From positions 1-64,000 of the forward strand of contig NZ_JBLFFL010000006.1 of the NCBI RefSeq assembly GCF_051400755.1: DNA of 64,000 nucleotides. Direction: 5' to 3'. Both the position numbers and the translations under genes were made by a program. The DNA is from Parapedobacter sp051400755 (GTDB lineage: Bacteria > Bacteroidota > Bacteroidia > Sphingobacteriales > Sphingobacteriaceae). Numbering within the stretch: position 1 is the stretch's first letter; every line of letters starts with the position of its first letter. The notes below the pieces were generated by a model. The model was not told where the DNA came from. It did not search any database and saw only the letters and a list, made by a program, of their open reading frames with translations. This document shows, piece by piece, positions 26,598 to 36,931 of the stretch.

Positions 26598-26628
26598 CAA
26601 ATGTACACCTTTAGTGGGTGAGTGGCAA
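26598..26628 (-). promoter_or_regulatory. lat promoter with overlapping GGTGTAC inverted repeat
   Basis: On the minus strand TTG (26628-26626), a 20-bp spacer and TACATTTG (26605-26598) form a perfect promoter. GTACACC at 26603-26609 overlaps the -7 box and is the inverse of GGTGTAC at 26574-26580 next to the lat start, which suggests a regulator that reads both copies. Confidence 0.65.
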
Positions 26629-26650
26629 ATATATCAGCGGATATTTGTCC

Positions 26651-27544
26651 TCATCCAAACCGCTCGTACATGCCCAGGATGCCTGTTAGTCCGCCGGTGT
26701 GGAGGACAAGTATCCGATCTCCGGCATTGAAATAATCGCGTTGCGCCAGATCAAAGAGGCCATAGAACACCTTGCCGGTATACACCGGCTCAAGGAGGAT
26801 ACCGGTATTTGCACTGAATTGCTTGATGAATGCCAGCAATTCGGGTGTCGTCTTGGCATATCCACCAAAATGATAGTCCGTGTGCAATATCACGTCTGGC
26901 GGGGCATCATCCGGATACAATCCGGCAATGGCGGCTGAAAGGAATTCCCCACCGGCCAATATAGGAACGCCATGGATCTTCGTGCTTCCGCCCCGTTGCC
27001 GGCTGCCTGCCGCCAATCCCGCCAGTGTCGTGCCCGTACCGCAGGCACAGAAGAGGTGGTCGTAAGGTTGGTCCAGATCTTCGAAGATTTCTGCGCAACC
27101 GTTGGCGCCCTCCACGCTGTATCCGCCCTCATCGACGAAATAGGCGTCCTGTGCTCCTCCGAAGGATTGCTCGAATAGCGCCGGTTTATCCCGATAAGCC
27201 CTCCGGTCCGCATACCGCAGCTCCATGCCGAAGACCTTGCATAAGGTGAGCAGTGGATTGGAAACGGCTTCTCCCCGTACGAAAGCGGTGGTCTTGAACC
27301 CGAATCTGGCTCCAGCGCAGGCGGTAGCCAATAGGTGATTGGACCACGGTCCGCCGAAGGTAATCAAATGCTTCTTGCCATCGTCGTAGGCCTTTTGAAG
27401 GATATACTTCAGCTTGCGCCACTTGTTGCCCGAAATGAATGGATGGATCATGTCGTCCCGTTTGATGTGCACGGTGATCGACTTTTCCCTGAATAATGGG
27501 AAATCGAGGGGTTCTATAGGGCTATGGAAATCGAATGGAAGCAT
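26651..27544 (-). CDS. D-cysteine desulfhydrase / ACC deaminase-like PLP enzyme
   Basis: The 297-aa fold-type II PLP protein has the lysine motif FISGNKWRKLKYIL, the serine-rich cofactor loop FGGPWSNHLLATACAG and a phosphate-binding glycine loop ACGTGTTLAGLAAG. These define the ACC deaminase/D-cysteine desulfhydrase family. Bacterial members without a role in plant ethylene usually act on D-cysteine or remain uncharacterised, so I do not commit to a substrate. It is upstream of lat (77 bp), but lat has its own promoter. A TAAGTTTG box lies 10 nt before the start codon. Confidence 0.85.
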   Translation of the reverse strand: MLPFDFHSPIEPLDFPLFREKSITVHIKRDDMIHPFISGNKWRKLKYILQKAYDDGKKHLITFGGPWSNHLLATACAGARFGFKTTAFVRGEAVSNPLLTLCKVFGMELRYADRRAYRDKPALFEQSFGGAQDAYFVDEGGYSVEGANGCAEIFEDLDQPYDHLFCACGTGTTLAGLAAGSRQRGGSTKIHGVPILAGGEFLSAAIAGLYPDDAPPDVILHTDYHFGGYAKTTPELLAFIKQFSANTGILLEPVYTGKVFYGLFDLAQRDYFNAGDRILVLHTGGLTGILGMYERFG

Positions 27545-27554
27545 GCTGTTTCCG

Positions 27555-27562
27555 CAAACTTA
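27555..27562 (-). promoter_or_regulatory. -7 box 10 nt before the desulfhydrase start
   Basis: TAAGTTTG on the minus strand. With transcription starting about 5-7 nt after the box, the leader would be only a few nucleotides long. Confidence 0.5.
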
Positions 27563-27599
27563 AGTAAAATGCATGGCATAGCTTAAACGTCAGCTGGAC

Positions 27600-28207
27600 T
27601 TATCCCAAATTTAGTGTGTCCTTGGATCCTGTCAAAGCGACTCCGGCTGGACTGCTTCCTTGCAACTCATTGCCGCAGGCTTCCGCCTCAAGCCGGCGGA
27701 GGGCTCCCACTTGGACGCACCCAAGTGGGCAAGGCGCTTCGGCTGCCTGCTCTGTTGCATCCGTTGTCGCATGCCCGGCAACGAACCGAAGCCACCCCAC
27801 CGGATTGCCTTACGTTCGTCAGTTCGCTGTCTTTCGTAAGCTTCGCGGTGATAGCATATCCAGGGCATGCCGGGCTGCCGGTTGCTGTCTACGCAGGCTA
27901 TGCCGGTCCGGTGCCACCCGATACCGTCACTGCCTTGGCATGCCGACAGGGGTACCCCTCCCAACTCCCGCAGGAGCCAAAAGCGGGAAGGCATTGAAGC
28001 CGGAGGAAGCGCTGAGCAGCAAAGCCATGGCAGCCCCAACCATGCTGGCAGCAGACCAAGTGTATGGAGGAAGTGCAGCGAAGCGGAACGGCTTCAATGC
28101 ACGCCATATATAGGCTTTGCAAACAAGCGCAATAGCGGCTTCCGGCCTGACCGCTTGGCTCCAAGCATCCCCGCTTGACTCCAAGCATCCCCGCTTGGCT
28201 CCAAGTG
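27600..28207. repeat. G+C-rich structured non-coding block, probable dispersed repeat
   Basis: About 600 bp between two genes are G+C-rich and open in most reading frames on both strands, but none of the frames resembles a protein family. They are Cys/Arg/Pro-rich and mutually overlapping, which indicates base composition and not coding. The stretch holds many inverted repeats: CCCACTTGG/CCAAGTGGG (27706-27729), TCCGCC/GGCGGA (27682-27700) and CTTACG/CGTAAG (27810-27841). It ends in a 20-bp tandem array. I infer a structured intergenic element that recurs elsewhere in the genome; only a genome-wide search can show that. Confidence 0.45.
28151..28207. repeat. 20-bp tandem repeat, 2.85 copies
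   Basis: The unit CCGCTTGGCTCCAAGCATCC occurs at 28151-28170, with one change at 28171-28190, and as a 17-bp partial copy at 28191-28207. Each unit contains the short inverted pair CTTGG/CCAAG. It ends about 40 bp before the next gene's -7 box. Confidence 0.85.
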
Positions 28208-28246
28208 TTTTTACAGCGCGAATATCGAATTTACCGCGTATTTAGC

Positions 28247-28254
28247 TAAGTTTG
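28247..28254 (+). promoter_or_regulatory. -7 box 4 nt before the rluD-type start
   Basis: TAAGTTTG ends 4 nt before ATG 28259. The next in-frame methionine is 33 codons later, inside the S4 domain region. If this box is used, the mRNA is leaderless. Confidence 0.55.
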
Positions 28255-28258
28255 CGCC

Positions 28259-29296
28259 ATGGCAGACGAGTTGGAATTGCAGGAGTCAGACGAGCAGGAT
28301 TTGTTTGAACACCTGCGTATCACGGTAGATAAGGGACAGGCCTTATTACGCATCGATAAGTTCTTGATGAACAGGATCGAGAATGCTTCGCGCAACCGTA
28401 TCCAGAACGCCATCGCAGCCGAAACCGTACTAGTCAACGGTCAGCCGATCAAGGCCAGCTACAAGGTGAAACCCCTGGATGTGATCTCGGTGGTGCTGCC
28501 CCATCCGCCGCGCGATACCGAAGTCTATCCGGAAAACATACCGTTGGACATCCCATATGAAGACGATGACCTCTTGATCGTCAATAAGCCTGCCGGGATG
28601 GTGGTGCACCCGGGATACAACAACTATACGGGTACCCTGGTCAATGCGTTAGTATATCATTTTTCAACCATGCCCCAGCTGCCCGGAAACGAGGGCCGGC
28701 CCGGACTGGTACACCGCATCGACAAGGACACCAGCGGACTGTTGGTCATTGGTAAAAATGAATGGGCGTTAACGTATTTGGCCAAACAGTTTTTCGATCA
28801 TAGTATATCGCGCAAGTATATCGCCCTCGTATGGGGCGATCTGGAAGAAGGCGGCACGGTCAGCGGGTATATCGGCCGCAGCGTGCGGGACCGGAAGGTG
28901 ATGGCGGTGTATGACGATCCGGATAAGGGGAAATGGTCGGTCACCCATTATCGCGTGTTGGAGCGCTTGGGCTATGTGACCTTGATCGAATGTCAACTGG
29001 AGACCGGCCGTACGCACCAGATCCGCGCGCACATGCAATCCATCGGCCGGCCGCTATTCAACGACGCAGTGTATGGAGGCGATCGCATCGTGAAGGGCAC
29101 GGTATTCAGCAAATACAAGCAATTCGTCGAAAATTGCTTCGCCCTGTTGCCCAGGCAGGCGCTTCATGCGGAGCGTCTTGGATTCGTACACCCCACGACC
29201 AAAATACAAATGGAATTCAGCACACCATTGCCCGAGGATTTTCGTTTATGTTTAGAAAAATGGAGAGGGTACGTCGCTCAGCAGGAGAAGGGGTAG
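28259..29296 (+). CDS. rluD: RluD-type 23S rRNA pseudouridine synthase
   Basis: The 345-aa protein has an N-terminal S4 RNA-binding domain (about 30-95, LLRIDKFLMNRIENASRNRIQNAI) and an RluA-family catalytic domain. The signature HRIDKDTSGLLVIGKN contains catalytic Asp155. ECQLETGRTHQIRAHMQSIGRP and PRQALHAERLGFVHP complete the family pattern. RluD modifies three uridines in helix 69 of 23S rRNA. The presence of the S4 domain distinguishes it from the shorter RluA-like gene at 55.3 kb. A class IV aminotransferase gene follows after 62 bp. Confidence 0.92.
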   Translation: MADELELQESDEQDLFEHLRITVDKGQALLRIDKFLMNRIENASRNRIQNAIAAETVLVNGQPIKASYKVKPLDVISVVLPHPPRDTEVYPENIPLDIPYEDDDLLIVNKPAGMVVHPGYNNYTGTLVNALVYHFSTMPQLPGNEGRPGLVHRIDKDTSGLLVIGKNEWALTYLAKQFFDHSISRKYIALVWGDLEEGGTVSGYIGRSVRDRKVMAVYDDPDKGKWSVTHYRVLERLGYVTLIECQLETGRTHQIRAHMQSIGRPLFNDAVYGGDRIVKGTVFSKYKQFVENCFALLPRQALHAERLGFVHPTTKIQMEFSTPLPEDFRLCLEKWRGYVAQQEKG

Positions 29297-29358
29297 GGGC
29301 AAGGTGGCACGAGCAAAGGTGAAAAGAATAAGGATTAGGGAATTCAAATTAACGATTC

Positions 29359-30228
29359 ATGCCAGTACATTATATCGATTTTAATCATACACTAGTGCCT
29401 GAGAAAGAGGCCATTTTTACCGGGGATAACCGGGGTTTCCGGTATGGCGACGGCGTTTTTGAGACGATGCGATGGATGGATGGGGATATCCGTTTTCTGC
29501 GTCTTCACGTGGAGCGGCTTCATCGGGGGATGAATATGTTGCAGTTGGAGCGGGCTGCCGACTTTGATGAGCAATTTATCCGTTCGCGTGCAGCCATGCT
29601 GATCCGCAAAAATGGGTTAGAAGGTCAGCATGTGCGGGTACGGCTTCAGGTTTACCGGAATGGCAATGGACTGTATAGTCCCCTGCAGAATGATGCAGCT
29701 TACGTGATGAATGTATCGAGGCTCGACTCGGATGACGTGAAGCATCAAAAGCTCGGCCTGATCGTCGACGTGTATACGGAATATCGCAAGCCTTACAGCG
29801 AACTGTCGAAATTGAAATCTGCCAATGCCCTGGTGTATGTAATGGCCGGACTATACCGTAAAAAGAAAGGGCTGGACGACGTGCTGATCCTGAACCAAGA
29901 GGGGTTTCTCTGCGAATCGCTTAGTTCGAACGTATTCGTATGGTATGACAAGAAGCTGTACACGCCGGCCATCAGCGAGGGCTGTATCGACGGCGTGATG
30001 CGCAAGGTGATCATCGAAATCGCCCTGGAAAACGGACTGGAGGTCATCGAAGCCCAGATCAGTCCCGACATCCTGAATGAAGCCGATGAAATATTCCACA
30101 CGAATGCCATCCATGGCGTACAATGGGTGATGGGGTATAAGCAGAAGCGCTACTTCAATCGGATTTCGCGCATGTTGCAGGAAAAGCTGTTGGCGGTTGG
30201 CGACCGGCAGGTGACCGGTGATCAGTGA
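29359..30228 (+). CDS. Class IV PLP aminotransferase / aminodeoxychorismate-lyase-like
   Basis: The 289-aa fold-type IV protein has the N-terminal FRYGDGVFETMRW motif, the lysine region SKLKSANALVYVMAGLYRKKKGLDD and the C-terminal cofactor motif NQEGFLCESLSSNVFVWYDKKLYTPAISEGCIDGVMRKVI. This family includes branched-chain aminotransferase, D-amino acid aminotransferase and PabC; the length and the ESLSSN variant fit PabC-like members best, but motif reading cannot separate them. Its 3' end overlaps the converging type IX plug gene by 7 bp. Confidence 0.85.
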   Translation: MPVHYIDFNHTLVPEKEAIFTGDNRGFRYGDGVFETMRWMDGDIRFLRLHVERLHRGMNMLQLERAADFDEQFIRSRAAMLIRKNGLEGQHVRVRLQVYRNGNGLYSPLQNDAAYVMNVSRLDSDDVKHQKLGLIVDVYTEYRKPYSELSKLKSANALVYVMAGLYRKKKGLDDVLILNQEGFLCESLSSNVFVWYDKKLYTPAISEGCIDGVMRKVIIEIALENGLEVIEAQISPDILNEADEIFHTNAIHGVQWVMGYKQKRYFNRISRMLQEKLLAVGDRQVTGDQ

Positions 30229-31520
30229 TCGGTGGCTATTACGGTATATCCGACCAATTCATCCCAGGTCGTTCCCTGGCGGCGGTTGTAGATCAGGATC
30301 TGATAGGTATTGTCTGTTTCGAAGTGGCTGCCACTGGAAAAGGATAGATCGGCTGCTCCCGAGGCGTCGACATGGACGTATTCATAGTCGTACAACCCCT
30401 GTTTGAGCAGGAGGGTGCATACCCATCTCTTCTGCTGCGCATCGTACACCATCTTGTTCGATTCGTCTCGGGTGTAGCCGTTAAATCCACCTACGACATA
30501 CACCGATCCCGTCGTGACGGCATCGTCATCGAGGGTAAAGGTGACCCAGACGTAATCAGATTCCGTATCGGCATCAGTTCGGTCCTGATTGCGGATGAAG
30601 AAAGCGCCGTTTTCATCAAATGTGGAGGCGTAGGCCGTTCCGGCATCCTGTTGATCGGGTACGAGCGTGGCCCGCACCGCGCTGTCTATCTCGAGGTTGG
30701 CCACCCGTTCGGATGCCAGGCGGGTACTGCGGAGGTCAATGTATCGAAACTCGTTGCCTCCCGCAAAATCCAGCGTCCTGTTGTCGTTGTAGGTGAGCTC
30801 CTTGTTGTTGACAAATAGGGGAGTGGTGAGCCATTGCTGGATATCGGGCCGCTGGTTTTGCATGACCAAGATCTTGACATCCTGGTAGGGATTATTGATG
30901 GTCAGTCCCCCGGTGTTGACCTTAAGGTTCAGTTTTTGGTTATTCCTCCGTTTGGCCACATCCATCGAAGGGACCAACTCCGGGGATACCGTCATCAACG
31001 GCGCCAATACGTAGAAGCGTCTGCTGATGATCAACCGGGTTTTATCGGCATCTTCATATACTTTGAGCAGGTAGTTGCCCGCCAACTTCGGTTTGACATT
31101 GTTGGTCGGGAACTCAACGCGATAGTGCGTATACGGCTGAAGCGTATTGACGGACGGTTGATATGTCAGGATACGCTCCTCGTTAAAGCCTTCGGCATAT
31201 TCCAGCGGGGATAATCTACTGGCCTTCCAATCGGCATCGCAATGCTCGATGCTGAAGTAATAATTGCGGACATCCCCCCGCAGATCATCAAAAGACAGGG
31301 TCAATTGATCGTCGCTGTGCAGCTCCATGACCGGCAACGTATACTCTTCATCCAGCGGGTGGAATTGGACCGTCTTGATCGCCGGGAGGTAATTGATGTT
31401 GTCATAGACCAACTCTTGTTGCGGACTGCGCTCGCGTGATGCACGCTTTTTCGCTTTCTGCGCCATCGCACACAGCGCCACCTGTGCAAGTATTACCAGT
31501 ATAACAAATTTCTTCACCAT
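30222..31520 (-). CDS. Type IX secretion system plug protein (DUF5103)
   Basis: The start is set at 31520 (MVKKFVILVILAQVALCAMAQ), giving a signal peptide and 432 aa. The frame also allows 31523 or 31538. Conserved-looking blocks VYDNINYLPAIKTVQFHP, LTLSFDDLRGDVRNYYFSIEHCDADW and YHRVEFPTNN-type strands match DUF5103, the PlugP family that closes the SprA translocon on its periplasmic side. The C-terminal part has an immunoglobulin-like fold (VWVTFTLDDDAVTTGSVYVVGGFNG). It lies 28 bp after the ABC-F gene in the same direction, so the two may be co-transcribed. Confidence 0.85.
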   Translation of the reverse strand: MVKKFVILVILAQVALCAMAQKAKKRASRERSPQQELVYDNINYLPAIKTVQFHPLDEEYTLPVMELHSDDQLTLSFDDLRGDVRNYYFSIEHCDADWKASRLSPLEYAEGFNEERILTYQPSVNTLQPYTHYRVEFPTNNVKPKLAGNYLLKVYEDADKTRLIISRRFYVLAPLMTVSPELVPSMDVAKRRNNQKLNLKVNTGGLTINNPYQDVKILVMQNQRPDIQQWLTTPLFVNNKELTYNDNRTLDFAGGNEFRYIDLRSTRLASERVANLEIDSAVRATLVPDQQDAGTAYASTFDENGAFFIRNQDRTDADTESDYVWVTFTLDDDAVTTGSVYVVGGFNGYTRDESNKMVYDAQQKRWVCTLLLKQGLYDYEYVHVDASGAADLSFSSGSHFETDNTYQILIYNRRQGTTWDELVGYTVIATDH

Positions 31521-31548
31521 CATATACCAAACTCCCAATCACCAACCG

Positions 31549-33465
<1,917 letters not shown>

Positions 33466-33473
33466 TGCGGATG

Positions 33474-33481
33474 CAAAGGTA
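33474..33481 (-). promoter_or_regulatory. abcF -7 box, near-leaderless
   Basis: TACCTTTG on the minus strand, 8 nt before the ATG of the ABC-F gene. Expected transcription start leaves a leader of only a few nucleotides. Confidence 0.6.
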
Positions 33482-33525
33482 GTAAAAAGTCGTAAGTCGC
33501 GAGCGATCGGTTGTCAGCCATAAAC

Positions 33526-33561
33526 CCTAAATCTAAAATCCTAAATCTAAAATCGTAAATC
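33526..33561. repeat. Tandem 14-bp repeat in the abcF/pyrD divergent region
   Basis: CCTAAATCTAAAAT occurs twice head to tail (33526-33539 and 33540-33553), followed by a partial copy CGTAAATC. The array sits between the two divergent promoters and, being A/T-rich, may act as an upstream promoter element or bend. Confidence 0.6.
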
Positions 33562-33567
33562 AATCCC

Positions 33568-33575
33568 TACCTTTG
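33568..33575 (+). promoter_or_regulatory. pyrD -7 box, leaderless
   Basis: TACCTTTG ends 4 nt before the pyrD ATG at 33580. The protein start (MYKLIKPLLFSLDPE) matches the family well, so a leaderless mRNA is the simplest reading. Confidence 0.6.
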
Positions 33576-33579
33576 CGGC

Positions 33580-34611
33580 ATGTATAAACTGATCAAGCCT
33601 TTGCTTTTTTCGCTCGACCCCGAGTCTGCACATCATACCGTTTCCAGCGGCCTGCGCACATTTTGCAAGCTGTGGGGAAGTAAGCGCCTGCTTGAGGCGA
33701 TCTATGGCTATGACCATCCTAAACTGGCACGTGAAGTATTCGGGTTGAAATTCAAGAATCCCATCGGCCTCGCCGCTGGCTTTGATAAAAACGCCGAGTG
33801 TGTGGCGGAGATGGCGGCACTGGGGTTCGGGTTTATCGAGATCGGTACGGTAACACCCCGCCCGCAGCCGGGTAATGATAAACCCCGTTTATTCCGGTTG
33901 GTATCTGATGAGGCCCTCATCAACCGGATGGGATTCAACAACCAAGGAGTAGATGTAGCCGCGGCCCGGCTCCGCCAGCTGAAACACCGCCAGCACCTGA
34001 TCATTGGCGGAAACATCGGCAAGAATAAAACGACGCCCAATGAAGATGCGGTAAGCGATTACATCAGTTGCTTCGATGCCTTATTCGACGTGGTCGATTA
34101 TTTCGTGGTCAACGTCAGTTCACCAAACACCCCGGGCTTGCGCGCACTCCAGGAAAAGGAACCCCTGACGCATATCCTGAACACCCTGCAACAACGAAAC
34201 CGAAAGAACGACCTATCGAAGCCGATTTTGCTTAAAATAGCGCCAGACCTGACCGATAGCCAATTGGATGATATCGTGGATATTGTTCGGGAAACGGGAA
34301 TCGCTGGTGTCATTGCCACCAATACGACCATCGGGCGTGAAGGCTTGAACAGCGGGCAGCGCCAGACCTCGGAAGCGGGTGGACTGAGCGGTAGGCCCTT
34401 GGCTCGCCGTTCGACGGAAGTCATCCGATACCTGACCGCCAAATCCAATGGCGCATTTCCGATCATCGGCGTGGGGGGGATACACCAGCCGGAAGATGCC
34501 CTGGAAAAGCTGGAAGCCGGCGCTGCATTGATACAGCTGTACACCGGATTCATCTATGAAGGACCCGGTCTGATCAAGCGGATATGCAAAAAAATAGCCC
34601 ATGGAAACTAA
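33580..34611 (+). CDS. pyrD: Dihydroorotate dehydrogenase (quinone), class 2
   Basis: The 343-aa enzyme oxidises dihydroorotate to orotate in pyrimidine synthesis and passes electrons to quinone. The N-terminal amphipathic helix (LIKPLLFSLDPESAHH) for membrane contact, VFGLKFKNPIGLAAGFDKN for FMN, GFGFIEIGTVTPRPQPGND, NVSSPNTPGLR with the catalytic Ser, and GVGGIHQPEDALEKLEAGAALIQLYTGFIYEGP all match class 2 PyrD. The promoter region is shared with the divergent ABC-F gene. The stop codon lies within the hairpin that terminates the converging TPR gene. Confidence 0.97.
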   Translation: MYKLIKPLLFSLDPESAHHTVSSGLRTFCKLWGSKRLLEAIYGYDHPKLAREVFGLKFKNPIGLAAGFDKNAECVAEMAALGFGFIEIGTVTPRPQPGNDKPRLFRLVSDEALINRMGFNNQGVDVAAARLRQLKHRQHLIIGGNIGKNKTTPNEDAVSDYISCFDALFDVVDYFVVNVSSPNTPGLRALQEKEPLTHILNTLQQRNRKNDLSKPILLKIAPDLTDSQLDDIVDIVRETGIAGVIATNTTIGREGLNSGQRQTSEAGGLSGRPLARRSTEVIRYLTAKSNGAFPIIGVGGIHQPEDALEKLEAGAALIQLYTGFIYEGPGLIKRICKKIAHGN

Positions 34612-34621
34612 TCCATGGGCT
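34588..34621 (-). terminator. Terminator of the gyrA-TPR operon, overlapping pyrD
   Basis: AGCCCATGG (34596-34604) pairs with CCATGGGCT (34613-34621) around an 8-nt loop and runs into a T-tract on the minus strand (34588-34594). The pyrD stop codon lies inside the loop and right arm, so the two transcription units are packed end to end. Confidence 0.8.
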
Positions 34622-34643
34622 GCTTTATCCTGTTGACCCGAAG

Positions 34644-35816
34644 CTATTGCAACGCATCTATGCGCGCCTGCAACTCATCGATTTTGGGTTTATCTTCCTT
34701 GATCTCGTAATACTTCTTCAGGTTGGCCAATGCCAAATAGGATTTGCCATCCACTTCGACGGCCTTTTCCAGATAGGGGAGTGCCGAATCAAACATGGCG
34801 TAAGCCTTTTTGATCTCTACATCGTATTCCGCTTGGGGGAGACTGGCGTTGTTCGTTTTGTTAAACAGGTCAATACCATTATTTAAGATCAAGCCTCCAA
34901 GGTTGATGTTCGCCTCGAGGTAATTCGGGTCGATCTCCAACGCTTTTTTATAAGCCGCCTCTGCCTTTGTCATGTCACCTGTTTCGCTGTATGCAATGCC
35001 CAGGTAATAGTGCAGGTTTTTATTGTCCGGTGCCTGGCTTATTTGTTCGTTGATTGTATTGATGATCTTCTCTTCATTACCCGCCATCAGGTTCAACTCG
35101 ATGTTTTGCGTAGCTATTTCGTTGTCTTGCGGATATTTGGTGGCTCCCAATTCGGCATACTTGATGGCATTGGTGGTATCACCCTGCATCAAATACAAAC
35201 GCGATACATCCAGGATGATCTGTTTGTTATTGGAAAAGCTATCGATTGGCACAAGCGCCACATATTTTTCCAACGCATTATCGTAATTCTTCGTATTCAC
35301 CGCTGCCAGTCCCGAATAATACAACAGCGTCGTATCACCGGGAAGGTACTTCAATCCGCCGTCAAATGCTTTGTATGCGTTTTCAAAATCCTGGCTATCC
35401 CAGGCTTTCACCCCTTGGTTCAATTGATACTGTGCCAAGATCGAGTTGAGTATATTCAAGTTGGCCTCGTTTTCCTTTTCCGTGTCGAGGCTTACGGCCT
35501 TTTCGCGGGCAGCCATGGCCTTCTGGATCGTACTGTCGGCTCCTCCGGTAGAGTCCAGCAGGGCCAAGTCTGCATTTACCAATGCATAATACGTCCACGT
35601 TTCGGCCAATCCGCTTGTTTTTTCGTGTGCTATCGCCTTTTCCAATGCTTCTTTGGCGGTATTCAAGTCAGCCACTCCCAACGTGGGATTTCCGATGGCC
35701 TTCACTTCATTGTACTTATCATAGCTCGCTTTTGCCTTTCTGACGTTGCTGGTTTGCGAAAAGGCAGCGGACGTTGCAAGTACCAACGCGCCTAATAAAA
35801 TGGATTTCACTTTCAT
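34644..35816 (-). CDS. Periplasmic/envelope TPR protein (second in pair)
   Basis: The 390-aa protein has a signal peptide (MKVKSILLGALVLATSAAFSQ) followed by a series of TPR units. Clear examples are YYSGLAAVNTKNYDNALEKYVALVP, AIKYAELGATKYPQD and YYLGIAYSETGDMTKAEAAYKKALEIDPNYLEAN, ending in a short coiled-coil tail. TPR proteins act as scaffolds; no partner can be named. It begins 4 bp after the previous TPR gene stop, within a gyrA-TPR-TPR unit, and is followed by the terminator at 34.6 kb. Confidence 0.85.
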   Translation of the reverse strand: MKVKSILLGALVLATSAAFSQTSNVRKAKASYDKYNEVKAIGNPTLGVADLNTAKEALEKAIAHEKTSGLAETWTYYALVNADLALLDSTGGADSTIQKAMAAREKAVSLDTEKENEANLNILNSILAQYQLNQGVKAWDSQDFENAYKAFDGGLKYLPGDTTLLYYSGLAAVNTKNYDNALEKYVALVPIDSFSNNKQIILDVSRLYLMQGDTTNAIKYAELGATKYPQDNEIATQNIELNLMAGNEEKIINTINEQISQAPDNKNLHYYLGIAYSETGDMTKAEAAYKKALEIDPNYLEANINLGGLILNNGIDLFNKTNNASLPQAEYDVEIKKAYAMFDSALPYLEKAVEVDGKSYLALANLKKYYEIKEDKPKIDELQARIDALQ

Positions 35817-35820
35817 GATC

Positions 35821-36930
35821 TTAGTTTATTGTGAGTTGATTTAATATATTATTTACTCGTTCCAATTGGATGATATCTCCCGACTGATCGTAAAGGACTG
35901 CCAGGGATTTCAATGTATTCACCTCGGAAGGCCTGATTTGATTTGCTTTCAACAAATATTCCTGTGCTTTGTTTTGCTTATCTTGATTTTCAGGACTGGC
36001 AATGTACTCCCTTAAGTACAATAGACCAAGTTCCAGATTGCCGTCAAAGTTGTTTGCATCGAGGCTGATGACTTTTTCATAAAATTTCTTGGCAGCGTCT
36101 GTATTGCCTTCCATTTCATTGGCATAGCCTGCGATGTAATTCAGGTTTACATTCTCCGGCTCATGCCCGATCGCTTCGTTTGCTAAGGGTACGATTGCGC
36201 CATACGATTCGTTAGCGAGGTGCGTGTTGATCAGGGAAAACAAAATCTCCTTGCTTTCCGGAAATTGCTCCCTGCCGGTGAGCAGCGTGTTGAGCACAGC
36301 ACCGCCATCGCCCTTTTTCCGGTACAGCTCCGCCAACTCCAGAATGTAAACAGGGGAAGAGGTTTCCCGCTGGCCGATAAATCCTTGATAGCGTTTGATA
36401 GCATCATCATCTCCGCCGGTTTTGGTGCTCAATACCGCCAAATTGTGCTTCACGTCGATCGCTGATCCGCTGATGGAATCCACCTTGCGATATTGTTGGA
36501 GGGCATCCTGATAATTCGCATTTGCGACTGCACGGTTCGCTTTGATGAGGTAAGCATTGGCCAGTGATCGCTTGATGTAGTCGATCTCCGGACCATGTTC
36601 GTAGCTCAGCTGCTTATTGGTCATTCGCTTAAGCGTAGCCAACGCGACGTCTGTCGGGTCAAGCGTATACTTTTGCGTGCGGTTGGAATCGACCACCGCT
36701 AAGGTGCTGTAAACCAAACCACGCAATAAGTTATTTCTGAAACTACTCGTATCGCGTCTGGTTTTATACGCTTCGTCGGCAAATTTACGCGCGGCTTCCA
36801 AATATTTGAATTCCTTCGATTTGGTATAGAGTGCGAAATTATTGTTGCCTTCCTTAAGGTTGGATTGCGCAAAAACAGGCAATGAAGCGACTGCAAATGC
36901 AGCAGCAATAAAAACTGCTTTTATTTTCAT
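35821..36930 (-). CDS. Exported TPR protein (first in pair, behind gyrA)
   Basis: The start at 36930 (MKIKAVFIAAAFAVASLPVFAQ) gives a signal peptide and 369 aa; an extended frame overlaps gyrA and lacks a signal at its front. The mature protein is helical with degenerate TPRs, for example NANYQDALQQYRKVDSISG, ILELAELYRKKGDGGAVLNTL and NYIAGYANEMEGNTDAAKKFYEKVISLDANNFDGNLELGLLYL. It starts 1 bp after the gyrA stop, so it is almost surely on the gyrA message. It is a diverged paralogue of the following TPR gene. Function is unknown. Confidence 0.82.
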   Translation of the reverse strand: MKIKAVFIAAAFAVASLPVFAQSNLKEGNNNFALYTKSKEFKYLEAARKFADEAYKTRRDTSSFRNNLLRGLVYSTLAVVDSNRTQKYTLDPTDVALATLKRMTNKQLSYEHGPEIDYIKRSLANAYLIKANRAVANANYQDALQQYRKVDSISGSAIDVKHNLAVLSTKTGGDDDAIKRYQGFIGQRETSSPVYILELAELYRKKGDGGAVLNTLLTGREQFPESKEILFSLINTHLANESYGAIVPLANEAIGHEPENVNLNYIAGYANEMEGNTDAAKKFYEKVISLDANNFDGNLELGLLYLREYIASPENQDKQNKAQEYLLKANQIRPSEVNTLKSLAVLYDQSGDIIQLERVNNILNQLTIN

Positions 36931-36931
36931 T

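Noticed and set aside
27614..28188. Several overlapping open frames of 60-165 codons in the G+C-rich block
   Set aside because: They overlap on both strands, contradict each other, and are Cys/Arg/Pro-rich without motifs; open because the DNA lacks A/T-rich stops. Reported as a repeat block instead.
28151..28207. Possible CRISPR array
   Set aside because: The repeats are head to tail with no spacers and only about three copies; no cas genes are near. A Cas4-like fold in the DUF2779 gene is not evidence for CRISPR here.
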